The position numbers and the translations under genes are program-made. Below are positions 26,895 to 35,656 of a DNA stretch of 64,000 bases, in pieces (position 1 is the first letter of the stretch; every line of letters starts with the position of its first letter). The DNA is taken from contig CAZMPN010000001.1 in assembly GCA_964568395.1 (NCBI GenBank), positions 1 to 64,000 on the forward strand. The letters run 5' to 3'. Under the pieces are notes generated by a model that did no database searches, was not told where the DNA came from, and saw only the letters and a list, made by a program, of their open reading frames with translations. Source of the DNA: UBA6016 sp964568395. GTDB lineage: Bacteria; Campylobacterota; Campylobacteria; Campylobacterales; UBA6016.

Positions 26895-27891
26895 GCAACC
26901 CTTTTGCAAGCTCGTCGATATCGATTCCGCTTTCAAACAGATACCCCCTTGCTTTTGGCGGAATACCGGCGATTCTGCATTTTTCCTTGAACTCTTTTGG
27001 CATCGAGGTAGATACATATGGCGCCACGAATATAAACTCTCCGCTTTTGCCGATACAAAAATGGCCGCCGACAACAGCATCGAAACCGCTGTTTTTTATC
27101 TCTTTTCTCTGATTTTGCGAAGTAAGATAGCCTATTTTTTTTAGAGCCAGAGAGATATTCGACTCATCCGCCAGCCCTGACGCTCTTTTAAAAACGATCA
27201 GCTCGTTTTTTTGGAAAAAAGGCGCATCGAACAAAGAGGCTTCGTTCGACAGAATTTCAAAACTGCGTCTTACGCCATCCTCAAAACGTTCCATAAAGCG
27301 GTCGGCAAATTCGCCTCTGAAAAAATTCCGCTCATATTTGGCGTCGCTGTTGCTCTCATCCTCGTAATATTTTATTTTATTGGTTTGCAGATAATCGTAG
27401 ATATTTTTTTTGGAAACGCCAAAAAGCGGCTTTACCAAAGTATATCCGCCTCTCTCTTCTACCGTTTTACCCCCGGCAAGCTCCCTGACTCCGGCGCCCT
27501 TCGATAGTCTCATCAAAAACCACTCCAAGCGGTCGTTCAACTGATGCGCAGTCACCAGATTTTCATACTTTCCGGAGCCGATTATCTCTTCAAAAAAAGA
27601 GTATCTCACACGTCTGGCCTCAGCCTCAAAATTTGAACCGTCAAGGCGCACGCTTTTTACGAAGCACTCTTTGCCGTGCTTTGCGGCAAGCTCTTTCGCG
27701 TACAAAGCCTCCTCGTCCGATGATACCCTTGTATTGTAGTTCACTATTGCGATATCAAACCTTATGCCGGCATCCAAAAGCAAGAAAAAAAGCGCCGACG
27801 AATCTACGCCGCCTGAAAACGCAAGCAGGTTTTTTTTGCTTTTTAGGGCGGCTAATGCGCCGCTATCAAGCAGGCTCGTCGATTCTAGCAA
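26875..27891 (-). CDS. tilS: tRNA(Ile)-lysidine synthase
   Basis: Modifies C34 of the CAU-anticodon tRNA-Ile to lysidine so that it reads AUA. The N-type ATP pyrophosphatase motif SGGVDSS is at 26-32, and VNYNTR, AHQLNDRLEWFLMRL and VKPLF are TilS features. Length 338, with a C-terminal region less conserved. Start is TTG at 27891, inside the rimO end. AUA codons are frequent in this window, so the enzyme should be essential. Confidence 0.93.
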   Translation of the reverse strand: MLESTSLLDSGALAALKSKKNLLAFSGGVDSSALFFLLLDAGIRFDIAIVNYNTRVSSDEEALYAKELAAKHGKECFVKSVRLDGSNFEAEARRVRYSFFEEIIGSGKYENLVTAHQLNDRLEWFLMRLSKGAGVRELAGGKTVEERGGYTLVKPLFGVSKKNIYDYLQTNKIKYYEDESNSDAKYERNFFRGEFADRFMERFEDGVRRSFEILSNEASLFDAPFFQKNELIVFKRASGLADESNISLALKKIGYLTSQNQRKEIKNSGFDAVVGGHFCIGKSGEFIFVAPYVSTSMPKEFKEKCRIAGIPPKARGYLFESGIDIDELAKGLLTFSAL

Positions 27892-29188
27892 TAATTTTTT
27901 CCTTTGCGCTGTTTGTAGCGGTCATTTTGTACAGGCCGCCGATTTGCGGATTTTCGACTTCGCTCTCGTTTATTAGTATTTCGCCGTCAATCTCGGGAGC
28001 CCATATTTTCTTTTTGGCCTTAAATAAAAACTCATGCTCCTCGCTAACGCCCTCAAAAACCGCCTCGAAACTACTTCCTATAGCCGCCTTTGCTTTTTTT
28101 GCGCTCTTCTTGGCTATTGCCTTCTTGATTGCCGAGAGCCTTTTTGAGATCGTCTTTTTGTCCACCTTATCAGCCATCTCGTAAGCGGACGTACCCTCTT
28201 CGTCGGAGTATTCAAAAACGCTAACCATATCAAAGTCAAACCCTTCGATAAATGAAAGCATCTCGGCAAAATCCTCATCGGACTCACCGGGATGTCCGAC
28301 TATCACCGACGTCCTAACAAAGCTGTCAGGAGCGGCTCTCATTCTCTCTAGCAGCTCCACCGTTCTGGCTTTGCCGACGCCTCTTTTCATGATACGAAGC
28401 ATCCTATCCGAAATGTGCTGGATAGGCATATCAAAATAGTTTACGAATTTTTTTGCGTTTACAATCGTATCTATCAACTTTTCATCCGTAGTTGACGGAT
28501 AGAGATAAAGAACCCTTGCGTAAAAATCGCCGTCAAGCGCGTCTATCTTTTTTATCAAACCGGCAAGTCCGTCCTTGACGCCTTTATCCCTCATATACGA
28601 GGAGCTGTCTTGCGCTATGAGGCTAAAATCGAAATAACCTTTTTTGTTCAAAGATGTTATCTCTTTTAGTATCGAATCCTCCGCACGCGAAAAAAGCTTG
28701 CCTTTAAAAGAAGGGATAGCGCAGAAGCTGCACGTTTGGTTGCACCCCTCCGCCATTTTGATATAGGTATGGTAGTTAGAGTTTATTACCACCCTCTCCT
28801 CTTCGTCTATAAGGAATGTTCCGTCCGTAAATTCGCTTTTTTTGCCCTCTATCAGCTCGTCTATTTTTGCATAGTCCGCCACCCCGGTAAATATATCAAC
28901 CTCTTTTAGCTCTTTTTGTAACTCGTCTTTGTATCTCTCGGAGAGGCATCCCGCCATTACCAGTTTTGACCCCTCTTTTCTGCCGCCGTGGAGCGAAAGT
29001 ATCGTATTTATACTCTCCTGCTTGGCGGCGTCGATGAACCCGCACGTATTTACGATAATCGCGTCGGCTTCGCCGGAGTCGCTGGTCATCTCGTAATCTT
29101 TTAGCCGCCCGAGCATAACCTCGCTATCGACCTGATTTTTGGAGCACCCCAGGCTCACCATAAAAAGTTTCTTTTTTTTAGTTTTCAT
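27866..29188 (-). CDS. rimO: Ribosomal protein uS12 methylthiotransferase
   Basis: Radical-SAM enzyme that methylthiolates an aspartate of ribosomal protein S12. Auxiliary cysteines are C15, C49 and C81; the radical-SAM set is C149, C153 and C156. VSLGCSKNQVDSE, EGCNQTCSFCAIP and the AQDSSSY segment separate RimO from MiaB. A C-terminal TRAM domain is present. 440 residues, ATG start three bases after panC. Confidence 0.96.
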   Translation of the reverse strand: MKTKKKKLFMVSLGCSKNQVDSEVMLGRLKDYEMTSDSGEADAIIVNTCGFIDAAKQESINTILSLHGGRKEGSKLVMAGCLSERYKDELQKELKEVDIFTGVADYAKIDELIEGKKSEFTDGTFLIDEEERVVINSNYHTYIKMAEGCNQTCSFCAIPSFKGKLFSRAEDSILKEITSLNKKGYFDFSLIAQDSSSYMRDKGVKDGLAGLIKKIDALDGDFYARVLYLYPSTTDEKLIDTIVNAKKFVNYFDMPIQHISDRMLRIMKRGVGKARTVELLERMRAAPDSFVRTSVIVGHPGESDEDFAEMLSFIEGFDFDMVSVFEYSDEEGTSAYEMADKVDKKTISKRLSAIKKAIAKKSAKKAKAAIGSSFEAVFEGVSEEHEFLFKAKKKIWAPEIDGEILINESEVENPQIGGLYKMTATNSAKEKIIARIDEPA

Positions 29189-29191
29189 TCT

Positions 29192-30013
29192 TTAAATCCA
29201 AATATTGTCTATGAGTCTAGTGGTTCCGACTTTTGCCGCCACAAGTATAAGCGAGTTTTTGAGCTCTATTTTTTCCTGCCCTCGCAAATTTCTGTCGCAA
29301 AAAGCTATATACTCTACGTCGAGTCCGCCTAGCTCCTCCCGCATCTTCGCCTCTATTTTGGCGACGTCCAGCTCCCCGGCTCCGGCCATAGTACCGGCGG
29401 CGAAAAGAGATCTTGATATAGCCAGAGAGGCTTTTTTCTGCGCTTCGTCCAGATATACGTTGCGGCTACTCATGGCAAGCCCCTCGCGCTCTCTTACCGT
29501 AGGGCAGGCGACTATCTCCACGTCCATAAAATATCTTTTTACCATCTGCCCTATGAGGATTAGCTGCTGCGCGTCTTTTTGCCCGAAATACGCCCTTTTT
29601 GCTCCAGAGATATTCAGAAGCTTCATAACCACGGTAAGCACACCGTCAAAATGCCCGGGCCGCACAAACCCTTCCAGTACGTACCCGCTAATCTTCGGGG
29701 CTTTTATGCTAGGTTCGTCGTCACCATACATCTCCTCAGGCGTCGGCAAAAAGACGGCGTCCACTCCGGCAAGTTCGCACAGCTTGGTATCGGCCTCTAT
29801 CCTTCTGGGATATTTAGAGAGGTCTTCGCCCGGCAAGAACTGGGTCGGATTAACGAATATCGATACGACGCAAAAATCGTTCTCCTCCTTTGCGCGTCTT
29901 ACGAGCGACATATGCCCGTCGTGCAAAGCGCCCATCGTAGGCACGAAACCGATGGAGCCTTGGAGGTTTTTCGTATAGTTTTTAAATTCTTCAGCGGTAT
30001 GAAAGATTTTCAA
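29192..30013 (-). CDS. panC: Pantothenate synthetase
   Basis: Joins pantoate and beta-alanine using ATP. The nucleotide-binding signature PTMGALHDGH is at 25-34, and FVNPTQF, FGQKDAQQL and SSRNVYL are family motifs. The 273 residues are of normal length. The start is TTG at 30013 with AAGG upstream, and it is divergent from prfB. panB is at 14.4 kb; panD is not in the window. Confidence 0.96.
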   Translation of the reverse strand: MKIFHTAEEFKNYTKNLQGSIGFVPTMGALHDGHMSLVRRAKEENDFCVVSIFVNPTQFLPGEDLSKYPRRIEADTKLCELAGVDAVFLPTPEEMYGDDEPSIKAPKISGYVLEGFVRPGHFDGVLTVVMKLLNISGAKRAYFGQKDAQQLILIGQMVKRYFMDVEIVACPTVREREGLAMSSRNVYLDEAQKKASLAISRSLFAAGTMAGAGELDVAKIEAKMREELGGLDVEYIAFCDRNLRGQEKIELKNSLILVAAKVGTTRLIDNIWI

Positions 30014-30093
30014 TTTAAAGCCTTGTTTTTCTATAATCGGCAGTTAAAACCGTATAAATTATGCGAATTATACACTAAATTAAGGAAACAATT

Positions 30094-31188
30094 TTGGACG
30101 CGTACGAGTACTCGGAACTGCTTAAAACACTAGAATCAAAACTATCCAACATAGTAGCCCTCATAAAACCTGACGACATAAGCGCAAGACTAAAAGAGAT
30201 AGAGACCATGGAACAAGAGGAGTCTTTTTGGCTTGACGCCGCAAAAGCCTCGGAGATCCAAAAGCAAAAATCAAAACTAAGCTCCCTGTTTACCAAATAT
30301 CAGGACGTAAGAAACTCGCTGACGGACTCGAAGGAGCTTTTCGAGATAGCAAACTCCGAAAACGATAGCGACACGGTCGAGATGATATTCGCCGAGGCGC
30401 CGGAGCTGGAGCGCAAAATCAAAAAGATGGAAATAGAGGTAATGCTAAGCGGCGAGAACGACGGCAGAAACGCAATCGTATCAATCCATCCGGGAGCCGG
30501 AGGCACGGAATCGAACGACTGGGCCTCAATGCTTTATAGGATGTACATTAGATGGGCAGAAAGAAAGGGTTTTAAAGCCGAAATACTAGACTATCAAGAG
30601 GGCGAAGAAGCCGGCATCAAAGACGCTACGGTGCTAATAAGCGGCGAAAACGCCTACGGATACCTAAAAGCGGAAAACGGCATACATAGGCTCGTACGTA
30701 TATCGCCGTACGACTCTAACGCAAGAAGACACACCTCTTTCAGCTCCGTACTAGTATCACCAGAGATAGACGACGACATCGAGATAGAGATAGACGAAAA
30801 AGACATCAGGATAGACTACTATAGGGCGTCCGGCGCCGGCGGACAGCATGTCAACAAGACCGACTCCGCCGTAAGGATAACACACATCCCTACGAATATA
30901 GTAGTGCAGTGCCAAAACGACAGAAGCCAGCATAAAAACAAAGACAAAGCGTTTAAGATGCTAAAATCCAGACTGTACGAACTCGAACTTGAAAAACGAG
31001 AGGCGGAGATGGCCGGCGTAGAAAAAAGCAATATCGGCTGGGGAAGCCAGATACGAAGCTATGTGCTTGCGCCATACCAACAGGTCAAGGACACCAGAAG
31101 CGAACAGGCATACTCAAACGTATTCGAGATACTAGACGGGGATCTCGATGACGTAATAGAGGATGTTTTGGTCTCTTTGCGCAAATAA
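30094..31188 (+). CDS. prfB: Peptide chain release factor 2, no programmed frameshift
   Basis: Releases peptides at UGA and UAA. GGQ is at 249-251. The stop-recognition tripeptide region reads RIS-P-Y-DSNARRHTSF, so residues 204-206 are S-P-Y rather than the usual S-P-F. The gene is one uninterrupted frame of 364 codons, with no in-frame UGA near codon 25 and no CTT-TGA-C slip site, so the autoregulatory frameshift of E. coli is absent. Start is TTG with TAAGGA upstream. Confidence 0.95.
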   Translation: MDAYEYSELLKTLESKLSNIVALIKPDDISARLKEIETMEQEESFWLDAAKASEIQKQKSKLSSLFTKYQDVRNSLTDSKELFEIANSENDSDTVEMIFAEAPELERKIKKMEIEVMLSGENDGRNAIVSIHPGAGGTESNDWASMLYRMYIRWAERKGFKAEILDYQEGEEAGIKDATVLISGENAYGYLKAENGIHRLVRISPYDSNARRHTSFSSVLVSPEIDDDIEIEIDEKDIRIDYYRASGAGGQHVNKTDSAVRITHIPTNIVVQCQNDRSQHKNKDKAFKMLKSRLYELELEKREAEMAGVEKSNIGWGSQIRSYVLAPYQQVKDTRSEQAYSNVFEILDGDLDDVIEDVLVSLRK

Positions 31189-31234
31189 AAAGTAAAAAAT
31201 ATTTTTATCTATACCAAATGCCTACAAAATAGGC

Positions 31235-31240
31235 TAAAAT
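31235..31240 (+). promoter_or_regulatory. Candidate -10 element for the chemoreceptor gene
   Basis: TAAAAT in TAGGCTAAAATAAGG lies 40 bases before the chemoreceptor ATG in the 91-base gap after prfB. No sigma-54 or sigma-28 flagellar promoter consensus is evident. Confidence 0.35.
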
Positions 31241-31279
31241 AAGGAAAAAACCTCTAACTGGACGGAAGGTAAGTAAAAG

Positions 31280-32866
31280 ATGCCAAAAACGATACATGCG
31301 AAAATAGTCGGGGCTATGATAGCAGGACTCATAGCCGGCGGTATAGCCATAATAATATTTATGACGTCAAACTCCAAAGAGCTAGCGAACAAAACCACGC
31401 AAAAATCGCTTCAGATGCTAAGCGAGTCCATATTCCAAACCTTAAGAACAAGCATGAACATGGGTGACCCGAAACTGGTGGAGGATACGCTCTCTAGGGC
31501 GAAACAAATCCCAGGCATAGACGGACTTAGCGTTTCAAAATCCAAACAGGTCATAGAGGCGTTCGGTCTAAACGCGGAATTCACAAAAGACCCGGATATA
31601 GCAAAAACATTCCAGACGAAAGAGACGAAGCTAATAGACATTACCGAGGGCAAACATACGGTCAGACTTATAAAACCGCTTTTGGCCGAAAAAGATTGTC
31701 TTAGCTGCCACGTAACGTCAAAAGAGGGTGACGCGCTAGGTGTAATGGATCTTAGGATTTCGCTCGAAGAGGCTGACAAAGATATACAAAAATCGCAGCT
31801 ATACATTGCGATTACGATGATAGTGGCTTCCGTTTTTGCGCTGATAGGCGTTCTTTTCTTCTTTAAAACAACCCTGTTTAAGCCGCTTCAGGATTTGACG
31901 GATACGACGAAAGATTTGGCGGAGGGAGAGGGTGACCTCACAAAAAGGCTAAAGGCCAAGAATGACGACGAGATAGGCGAAGTCGCCTCATATACAAATA
32001 AATTCATAGCGAAGATACAGCAGACGGTTACGGAAGTAGGGAATACGGCTACACACGCTAAAGCCATAAGCCAAAAAACACTATCAAATGCGACCGAGAT
32101 TTCGAAGTCGGCACACCTGCAAACGAAAATGGTTCAAGAGTCAAAAGACCTCGTATCAAAAGTGGAAAAAGAGATAGACCAGTCCGAGCAGCTGGCTATC
32201 CAAACCACGGAGGATACCAAGGCAAACCTAGAGGTGCTGACACAGATGAGCGCCTCCCTAAACAGAGTCGTAGACGCCATTACGCTGGCAAGCGAAGAAG
32301 AGATAGGTATGAGCGGCAGAATTACCGCTCTTGCGAACGAGACGCTAAAAATAAAAGATGTTCTAGAGATGATCAAAGATATAGCGGACCAGACAAATCT
32401 GCTGGCTCTCAACGCAGCAATAGAAGCGGCGCGCGCCGGCGAGCACGGAAGAGGGTTTGCGGTCGTGGCCGACGAGGTGCGGAAGCTTGCGGAGAGAACG
32501 CAAAAGAGCCTAACGGAGATAGACGCGACGATTAGCGTAGTGGTGCAAAGCGTAGGCGACGTATCCGAAGGAATGAACAAGAACGCCGAGAACATAAAAC
32601 AGATATCCGGCGACGCTCTTGACGTGAAAGACATCGCAGATGAGACGCAGCATAAGATAGTAAGCACTATAGAGACGAGCAAAAAAGCGTCTCAGGCCGC
32701 CGTAGAGATAAGCCACATGACAAAGACCCTTATAGAAAAAATGAACGACACCCTAAACGTAACCCTTCAAAATCAAGATATATCCGACGAGCTAATAGAT
32801 ATAGCCAACGAGCTGGCAAAAGCATCCGAATCTCTGGATACGCAGATGAAGGGATTTAAAGTATAA
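31280..32866 (+). CDS. Methyl-accepting chemotaxis protein with periplasmic CxxCH motif
   Basis: Transmembrane chemoreceptor of 528 residues. Span 1 is about 8-28 and span 2 about 173-196, enclosing a sensor domain of some 145 residues. HAMP follows (about 197-250), then the signalling domain with the hairpin tip DIADQTNLLALNAAIEAARA and EHGRGFAVVADEVRKLAERT. C140-L-S-C143-H144 in the sensor domain is a c-type haem attachment motif, close to GDALGVMDLRIS, as in haem-PAS chemoreceptors known from Geobacter. It may sense redox state or a gaseous ligand. Ends in a strong terminator. Confidence 0.9.
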   Translation: MPKTIHAKIVGAMIAGLIAGGIAIIIFMTSNSKELANKTTQKSLQMLSESIFQTLRTSMNMGDPKLVEDTLSRAKQIPGIDGLSVSKSKQVIEAFGLNAEFTKDPDIAKTFQTKETKLIDITEGKHTVRLIKPLLAEKDCLSCHVTSKEGDALGVMDLRISLEEADKDIQKSQLYIAITMIVASVFALIGVLFFFKTTLFKPLQDLTDTTKDLAEGEGDLTKRLKAKNDDEIGEVASYTNKFIAKIQQTVTEVGNTATHAKAISQKTLSNATEISKSAHLQTKMVQESKDLVSKVEKEIDQSEQLAIQTTEDTKANLEVLTQMSASLNRVVDAITLASEEEIGMSGRITALANETLKIKDVLEMIKDIADQTNLLALNAAIEAARAGEHGRGFAVVADEVRKLAERTQKSLTEIDATISVVVQSVGDVSEGMNKNAENIKQISGDALDVKDIADETQHKIVSTIETSKKASQAAVEISHMTKTLIEKMNDTLNVTLQNQDISDELIDIANELAKASESLDTQMKGFKV

Positions 32867-32891
32867 GAGGAGAACCAACTCCTCTTATTTT
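32864..32891. terminator. Bidirectional intrinsic terminator between mcp and arsB
   Basis: TAAGAGGAG-AACCAA-CTCCTCTTA (32864-32887) is a perfect nine-pair stem followed by TTTT on the plus strand. The first arm contains the chemoreceptor stop codon and the arsB stop lies at its other edge, so it can end both convergent transcripts. Confidence 0.8.
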
Positions 32892-34146
32892 ACGCCGTCA
32901 AAGAGAGGAGAACTACCAATAAAACTATCGGCGTTACCAAAAGCCCGAATTTAGAGTACTCACAAAAACCTATCTTGACGCCCTTTTTTTCAAGCACATG
33001 TAGCCACAAAAGCGTCGCCAAAGAGCCAAAAGGCGTCATTTTCGGACCCAGGTTGCACCCTATAATGTTCGCGTACGCCAGCAGGTCGCTTCCGTAAGGC
33101 TTTAGAGCTATATCCATTACCATAACGGTCGGCATATTGTTCATAACGGCGCTAAGGGCGGCGGCCAAAAACCCTACGCCGACAATAGCGGCAGGCTCGC
33201 CAAGTTTAACCATATTCCCGATTATCAAAGACAGCTCGTCCGTAAGACCGGCATTTTTTAGGCCGTATACAACAATATAGAGTCCTATGCTAAACCAAAC
33301 AACCTGCCAAGGCGCGGTTTTTATAGTCATATAAAATTTTGCGGCCTTTCTCGCAGAAGCGACAGCCAAAAACAGAACGCCTCCGCCAAGCGCAAAAACA
33401 GATATCGGCAGATGAAGCGCGTCCCCCAAAAAATAACCGCAAAGCAGCAGCCCCAAAAAAAGCCAGCTGAAATAAAAAAGCGGCCTATCTTTTAGTACCG
33501 AATCCGGCTCTTTTAAAAGCTCCACATCTACAGTTTTTGGAATATCCCTTCTCAGCACAATCCAGAGCACAAGAATAGAAGCAAATACGCTTACGATAAA
33601 AGGAAACGCCATGTTTAGCATGTAATCCGCGAAGCCTATGCCAAAATACCCGGCCGTAACTATATTCGTAAGATTGGAGAATACGAAAGGCAAAGACGCG
33701 CTATCGGAGATAAAGCCTCCGGCCAACAAAAAGGCTACTATCGTTTTTGCGTTTAGCCGCAAAAGCCTCATCTTGGATAGCAGTATAGGCGTGAGTATAA
33801 GCGCCGCGCCGTCGTTCGCAAAAAGCGCGCTTACTCCGGCTCCAAGAAGCAAAGAGTATACGAACATCCTATGCCCGTCGCCGTTTGAGAGCTTTGCCAT
33901 CTTTATGGCGCACCACTCAAAAAAGCCTATCTCGTCAAGCACCATAGAGAGAATGATAATGCCTATAAAACTAAGCGTCGCATCCCAAACTATGGATGTT
34001 ACGTCAAGCATATCCGCTAGGCTTACTACGCCGAATATATAGGCCACGCCCGCGCCAATAACGGCCGAGCTGCCTATACGAAGCCCTCTTGGCTGAAATA
34101 TTACGAGGGCCATGGTAAATAGGAATATTAAAATTGCGCCGATCAT
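32890..34146 (-). CDS. arsB: ArsB-family arsenite efflux permease
   Basis: Inner-membrane carrier of 418 residues with about 11-12 hydrophobic segments, in the ArsB/NhaD ion-transporter superfamily. ALFANDGAALILTPI, SNLTNIVTAGYF and the C-terminal MNNMPTVMVM and IGCNLGPKMTPFGSLATLLWL are typical of ArsB. It expels arsenite and antimonite. It follows arsR by ten bases with AGGA upstream, forming arsC-arsR-arsB. No arsA ATPase is present, so export should use the proton gradient. Confidence 0.92.
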   Translation of the reverse strand: MIGAILIFLFTMALVIFQPRGLRIGSSAVIGAGVAYIFGVVSLADMLDVTSIVWDATLSFIGIIILSMVLDEIGFFEWCAIKMAKLSNGDGHRMFVYSLLLGAGVSALFANDGAALILTPILLSKMRLLRLNAKTIVAFLLAGGFISDSASLPFVFSNLTNIVTAGYFGIGFADYMLNMAFPFIVSVFASILVLWIVLRRDIPKTVDVELLKEPDSVLKDRPLFYFSWLFLGLLLCGYFLGDALHLPISVFALGGGVLFLAVASARKAAKFYMTIKTAPWQVVWFSIGLYIVVYGLKNAGLTDELSLIIGNMVKLGEPAAIVGVGFLAAALSAVMNNMPTVMVMDIALKPYGSDLLAYANIIGCNLGPKMTPFGSLATLLWLHVLEKKGVKIGFCEYSKFGLLVTPIVLLVVLLSLTA

Positions 34147-34156
34147 CTTACGTCCT

Positions 34157-34486
34157 TTAGCTTGCGCATACGCTATGCTTGGAATTCACGTGTATGTCCA
34201 GATTTCTTATCTCCTGCAAAACCATCCTATGAAATTCGCTTCTAGGAGCCAAAAAATAATACGCATAGCTTCCTGTGCGCTCGACGTCCAAAAAACCGCC
34301 ATCTTTCAATATTTTTAGATGCCTGGATAGCCTAGACTGTATCATCTCAAGCGAACTTTCCAGTTCGCACACGCAACTTTTGCCGTGAACGACAAGAAAC
34401 TTTAATATCCTCACTCTTGTTTCGTCATTCGCCGCTCCTACCGATCTCAAAAAATCTTCCACGTTACCCATTTGCGCTGTTTTCAT
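34157..34486 (-). CDS. arsR: ArsR-family arsenic-responsive repressor
   Basis: Winged-helix repressor of 109 residues. KSCVCELESSL places C38 and C40 in the first recognition region, equivalent to the CVC arsenite site of E. coli ArsR. QSRLSRHLKILKDGGFL is the DNA-recognition helix. It overlaps the arsC end by 23 bases and should repress the arsCRB operon through the repeats at 34942-34969. Confidence 0.92.
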   Translation of the reverse strand: MKTAQMGNVEDFLRSVGAANDETRVRILKFLVVHGKSCVCELESSLEMIQSRLSRHLKILKDGGFLDVERTGSYAYYFLAPRSEFHRMVLQEIRNLDIHVNSKHSVCAS

Positions 34487-34928
34487 CTATCTCTTTATTT
34501 TTTACTCCCTCTATAAACTCCTCTACCTTGCGTTTTATGGCGTCCCTTACGACTCCGACTTTCGCCAGCTTCGCTTCATGGTCGCCGTCAAAACCGCTCG
34601 GGTCTTCGAAGCTCCAATTGATTCTTTGGGTTATTCCCGGAAATAACGGACATTTTTGCGCGGCGCCTTCGTCGCACACCGTTATTACATAGTTATATCT
34701 TCTGCCTTCCTTGAAAAATTCAAACACCGAATTCGTTTCGTTTTTAGACAAGTCATATCCTATTTCCGACATGGCCTCTATTACGAGAGGGTTCATTTTC
34801 CCTGGCTCAAAACCTGCGCTCTGCGCCTCAAAAACCCCGGCTCCAAGCTTATTCAAAAACGCCTCGGCCATCTGGCTTCTGGCGCTATTATGGATACATA
34901 CAAACAAAACTTTTTTATTCGCAGCCAT
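34464..34928 (-). CDS. arsC: Thioredoxin-coupled arsenate reductase
   Basis: Low-molecular-weight phosphatase-fold reductase converting arsenate to arsenite. The P-loop is C11-IHNSA-R17, and the shuttle cysteines are C85 and C93, spaced as C82 and C89 of the Staphylococcus enzyme, so it uses thioredoxin rather than glutaredoxin. I chose the ATG at 34928 (155 residues) because AAGGAG is seven bases upstream; the open frame to 35009 runs through the operator and is not expected to be translated. Confidence 0.93.
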   Translation of the reverse strand: MAANKKVLFVCIHNSARSQMAEAFLNKLGAGVFEAQSAGFEPGKMNPLVIEAMSEIGYDLSKNETNSVFEFFKEGRRYNYVITVCDEGAAQKCPLFPGITQRINWSFEDPSGFDGDHEAKLAKVGVVRDAIKRKVEEFIEGVKNKEIDENSANG

Positions 34929-34941
34929 TGATAACTCCTTC

Positions 34942-34969
34942 ATATCACAAAATCTTGATATGTTGATAT
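34942..34969. promoter_or_regulatory. Putative ArsR operator upstream of arsC
   Basis: ATATCA (34942) and TGATAT (34956) form a perfect inverted repeat with an eight-base spacer, and a further TGATAT starts at 34964. The site lies 13-41 bases before the arsC ATG and overlaps the probable promoter (GATAAT-like element on the minus strand near 34970). Spacing and AT-rich arms fit ArsR/SmtB operators; the assignment is inference. Confidence 0.45.
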
Positions 34970-35005
34970 TATCCGCACTTCTTGACAATTCGGTGACGCG
35001 AAATA

Positions 35006-35653
35006 TCAATTCAGCTTGCTAACCCCTCTTTGTATCGGCACAAAAAGACACTCCTCGACCTCTTCTTTTACTATCATATAGCGATTCTTTCTATATCTCG
35101 TAATTATCTGCTTGTTGCCGACCGTTATGGGCGATACCAAAATACCGTCGTTGTCGCTAAGCTGATCGAATATATTTTGCGGTATCTCGTCTATGGAGGC
35201 GGATAGAAGTATGCGGTCGAACTTCGCAAACTCCGTCCAACCGTGCATTCCGTCGTCCAGTTTCGTATTGATATTGAGAAGCCCCAGTTTTTTAAAAGTA
35301 TGCCTAGCCTCGCTCAAAAGACCCTCTATCCTCTCTATAGTGAATACGCGGCGGAAAAGCCTGGAGAGTATGGCGGCCTGATATCCGCTACCGCATCCTA
35401 TTTCAAGGACGCTATCGGCGCCTCTATGCTCAAGCGCCTTCGTCATTTTGGCAACGGTCAACGGGGAGCTTATCCACTGTTCCGCGGCAAGCGGAAGCGC
35501 GTTTAGGGAGTTTGCGGAGTTTTTGAAACCTCTTGGCACAAAAGCCGAACGATCGGTTTCAAAAAAGGCGTTCAGTATAGAATCGTCCAGGTTTTCGCGC
35601 TTCAACAGCTCTTCTAAAAGTTTTCTTTGGCGCAAAGCAACGAGATTGGACAT
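35006..35653 (-). CDS. pcm: Protein-L-isoaspartate O-methyltransferase
   Basis: Repairs isoaspartyl damage in proteins using SAM. The SAM site is VLEIGCGSGYQAAILSRL, preceded by ISSPLTVAKM, a PCMT feature. 215 residues, ATG start three bases after nrdB. It is probably the last gene of the purB-nrdA-nrdB-pcm transcript, with the ars genes beginning after a 77-base gap. Confidence 0.9.
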   Translation of the reverse strand: MSNLVALRQRKLLEELLKRENLDDSILNAFFETDRSAFVPRGFKNSANSLNALPLAAEQWISSPLTVAKMTKALEHRGADSVLEIGCGSGYQAAILSRLFRRVFTIERIEGLLSEARHTFKKLGLLNINTKLDDGMHGWTEFAKFDRILLSASIDEIPQNIFDQLSDNDGILVSPITVGNKQIITRYRKNRYMIVKEEVEECLFVPIQRGVSKLN

Positions 35654-35656
35654 TTA

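Noticed and set aside
29205..29978. Open frame of 257 codons on the plus strand
   Set aside because: Exact mirror of panC, Ser-rich translation without any motif.
30094..30200. Programmed +1 frameshift site in prfB
   Set aside because: The frame is continuous from TTG to stop with no in-frame TGA and no slip sequence.
34929..35009. N-terminal extension of ArsC by 27 residues
   Set aside because: The extra codons cover the operator repeats, and AAGGAG is correctly placed for the ATG at 34928, which starts the conserved protein.
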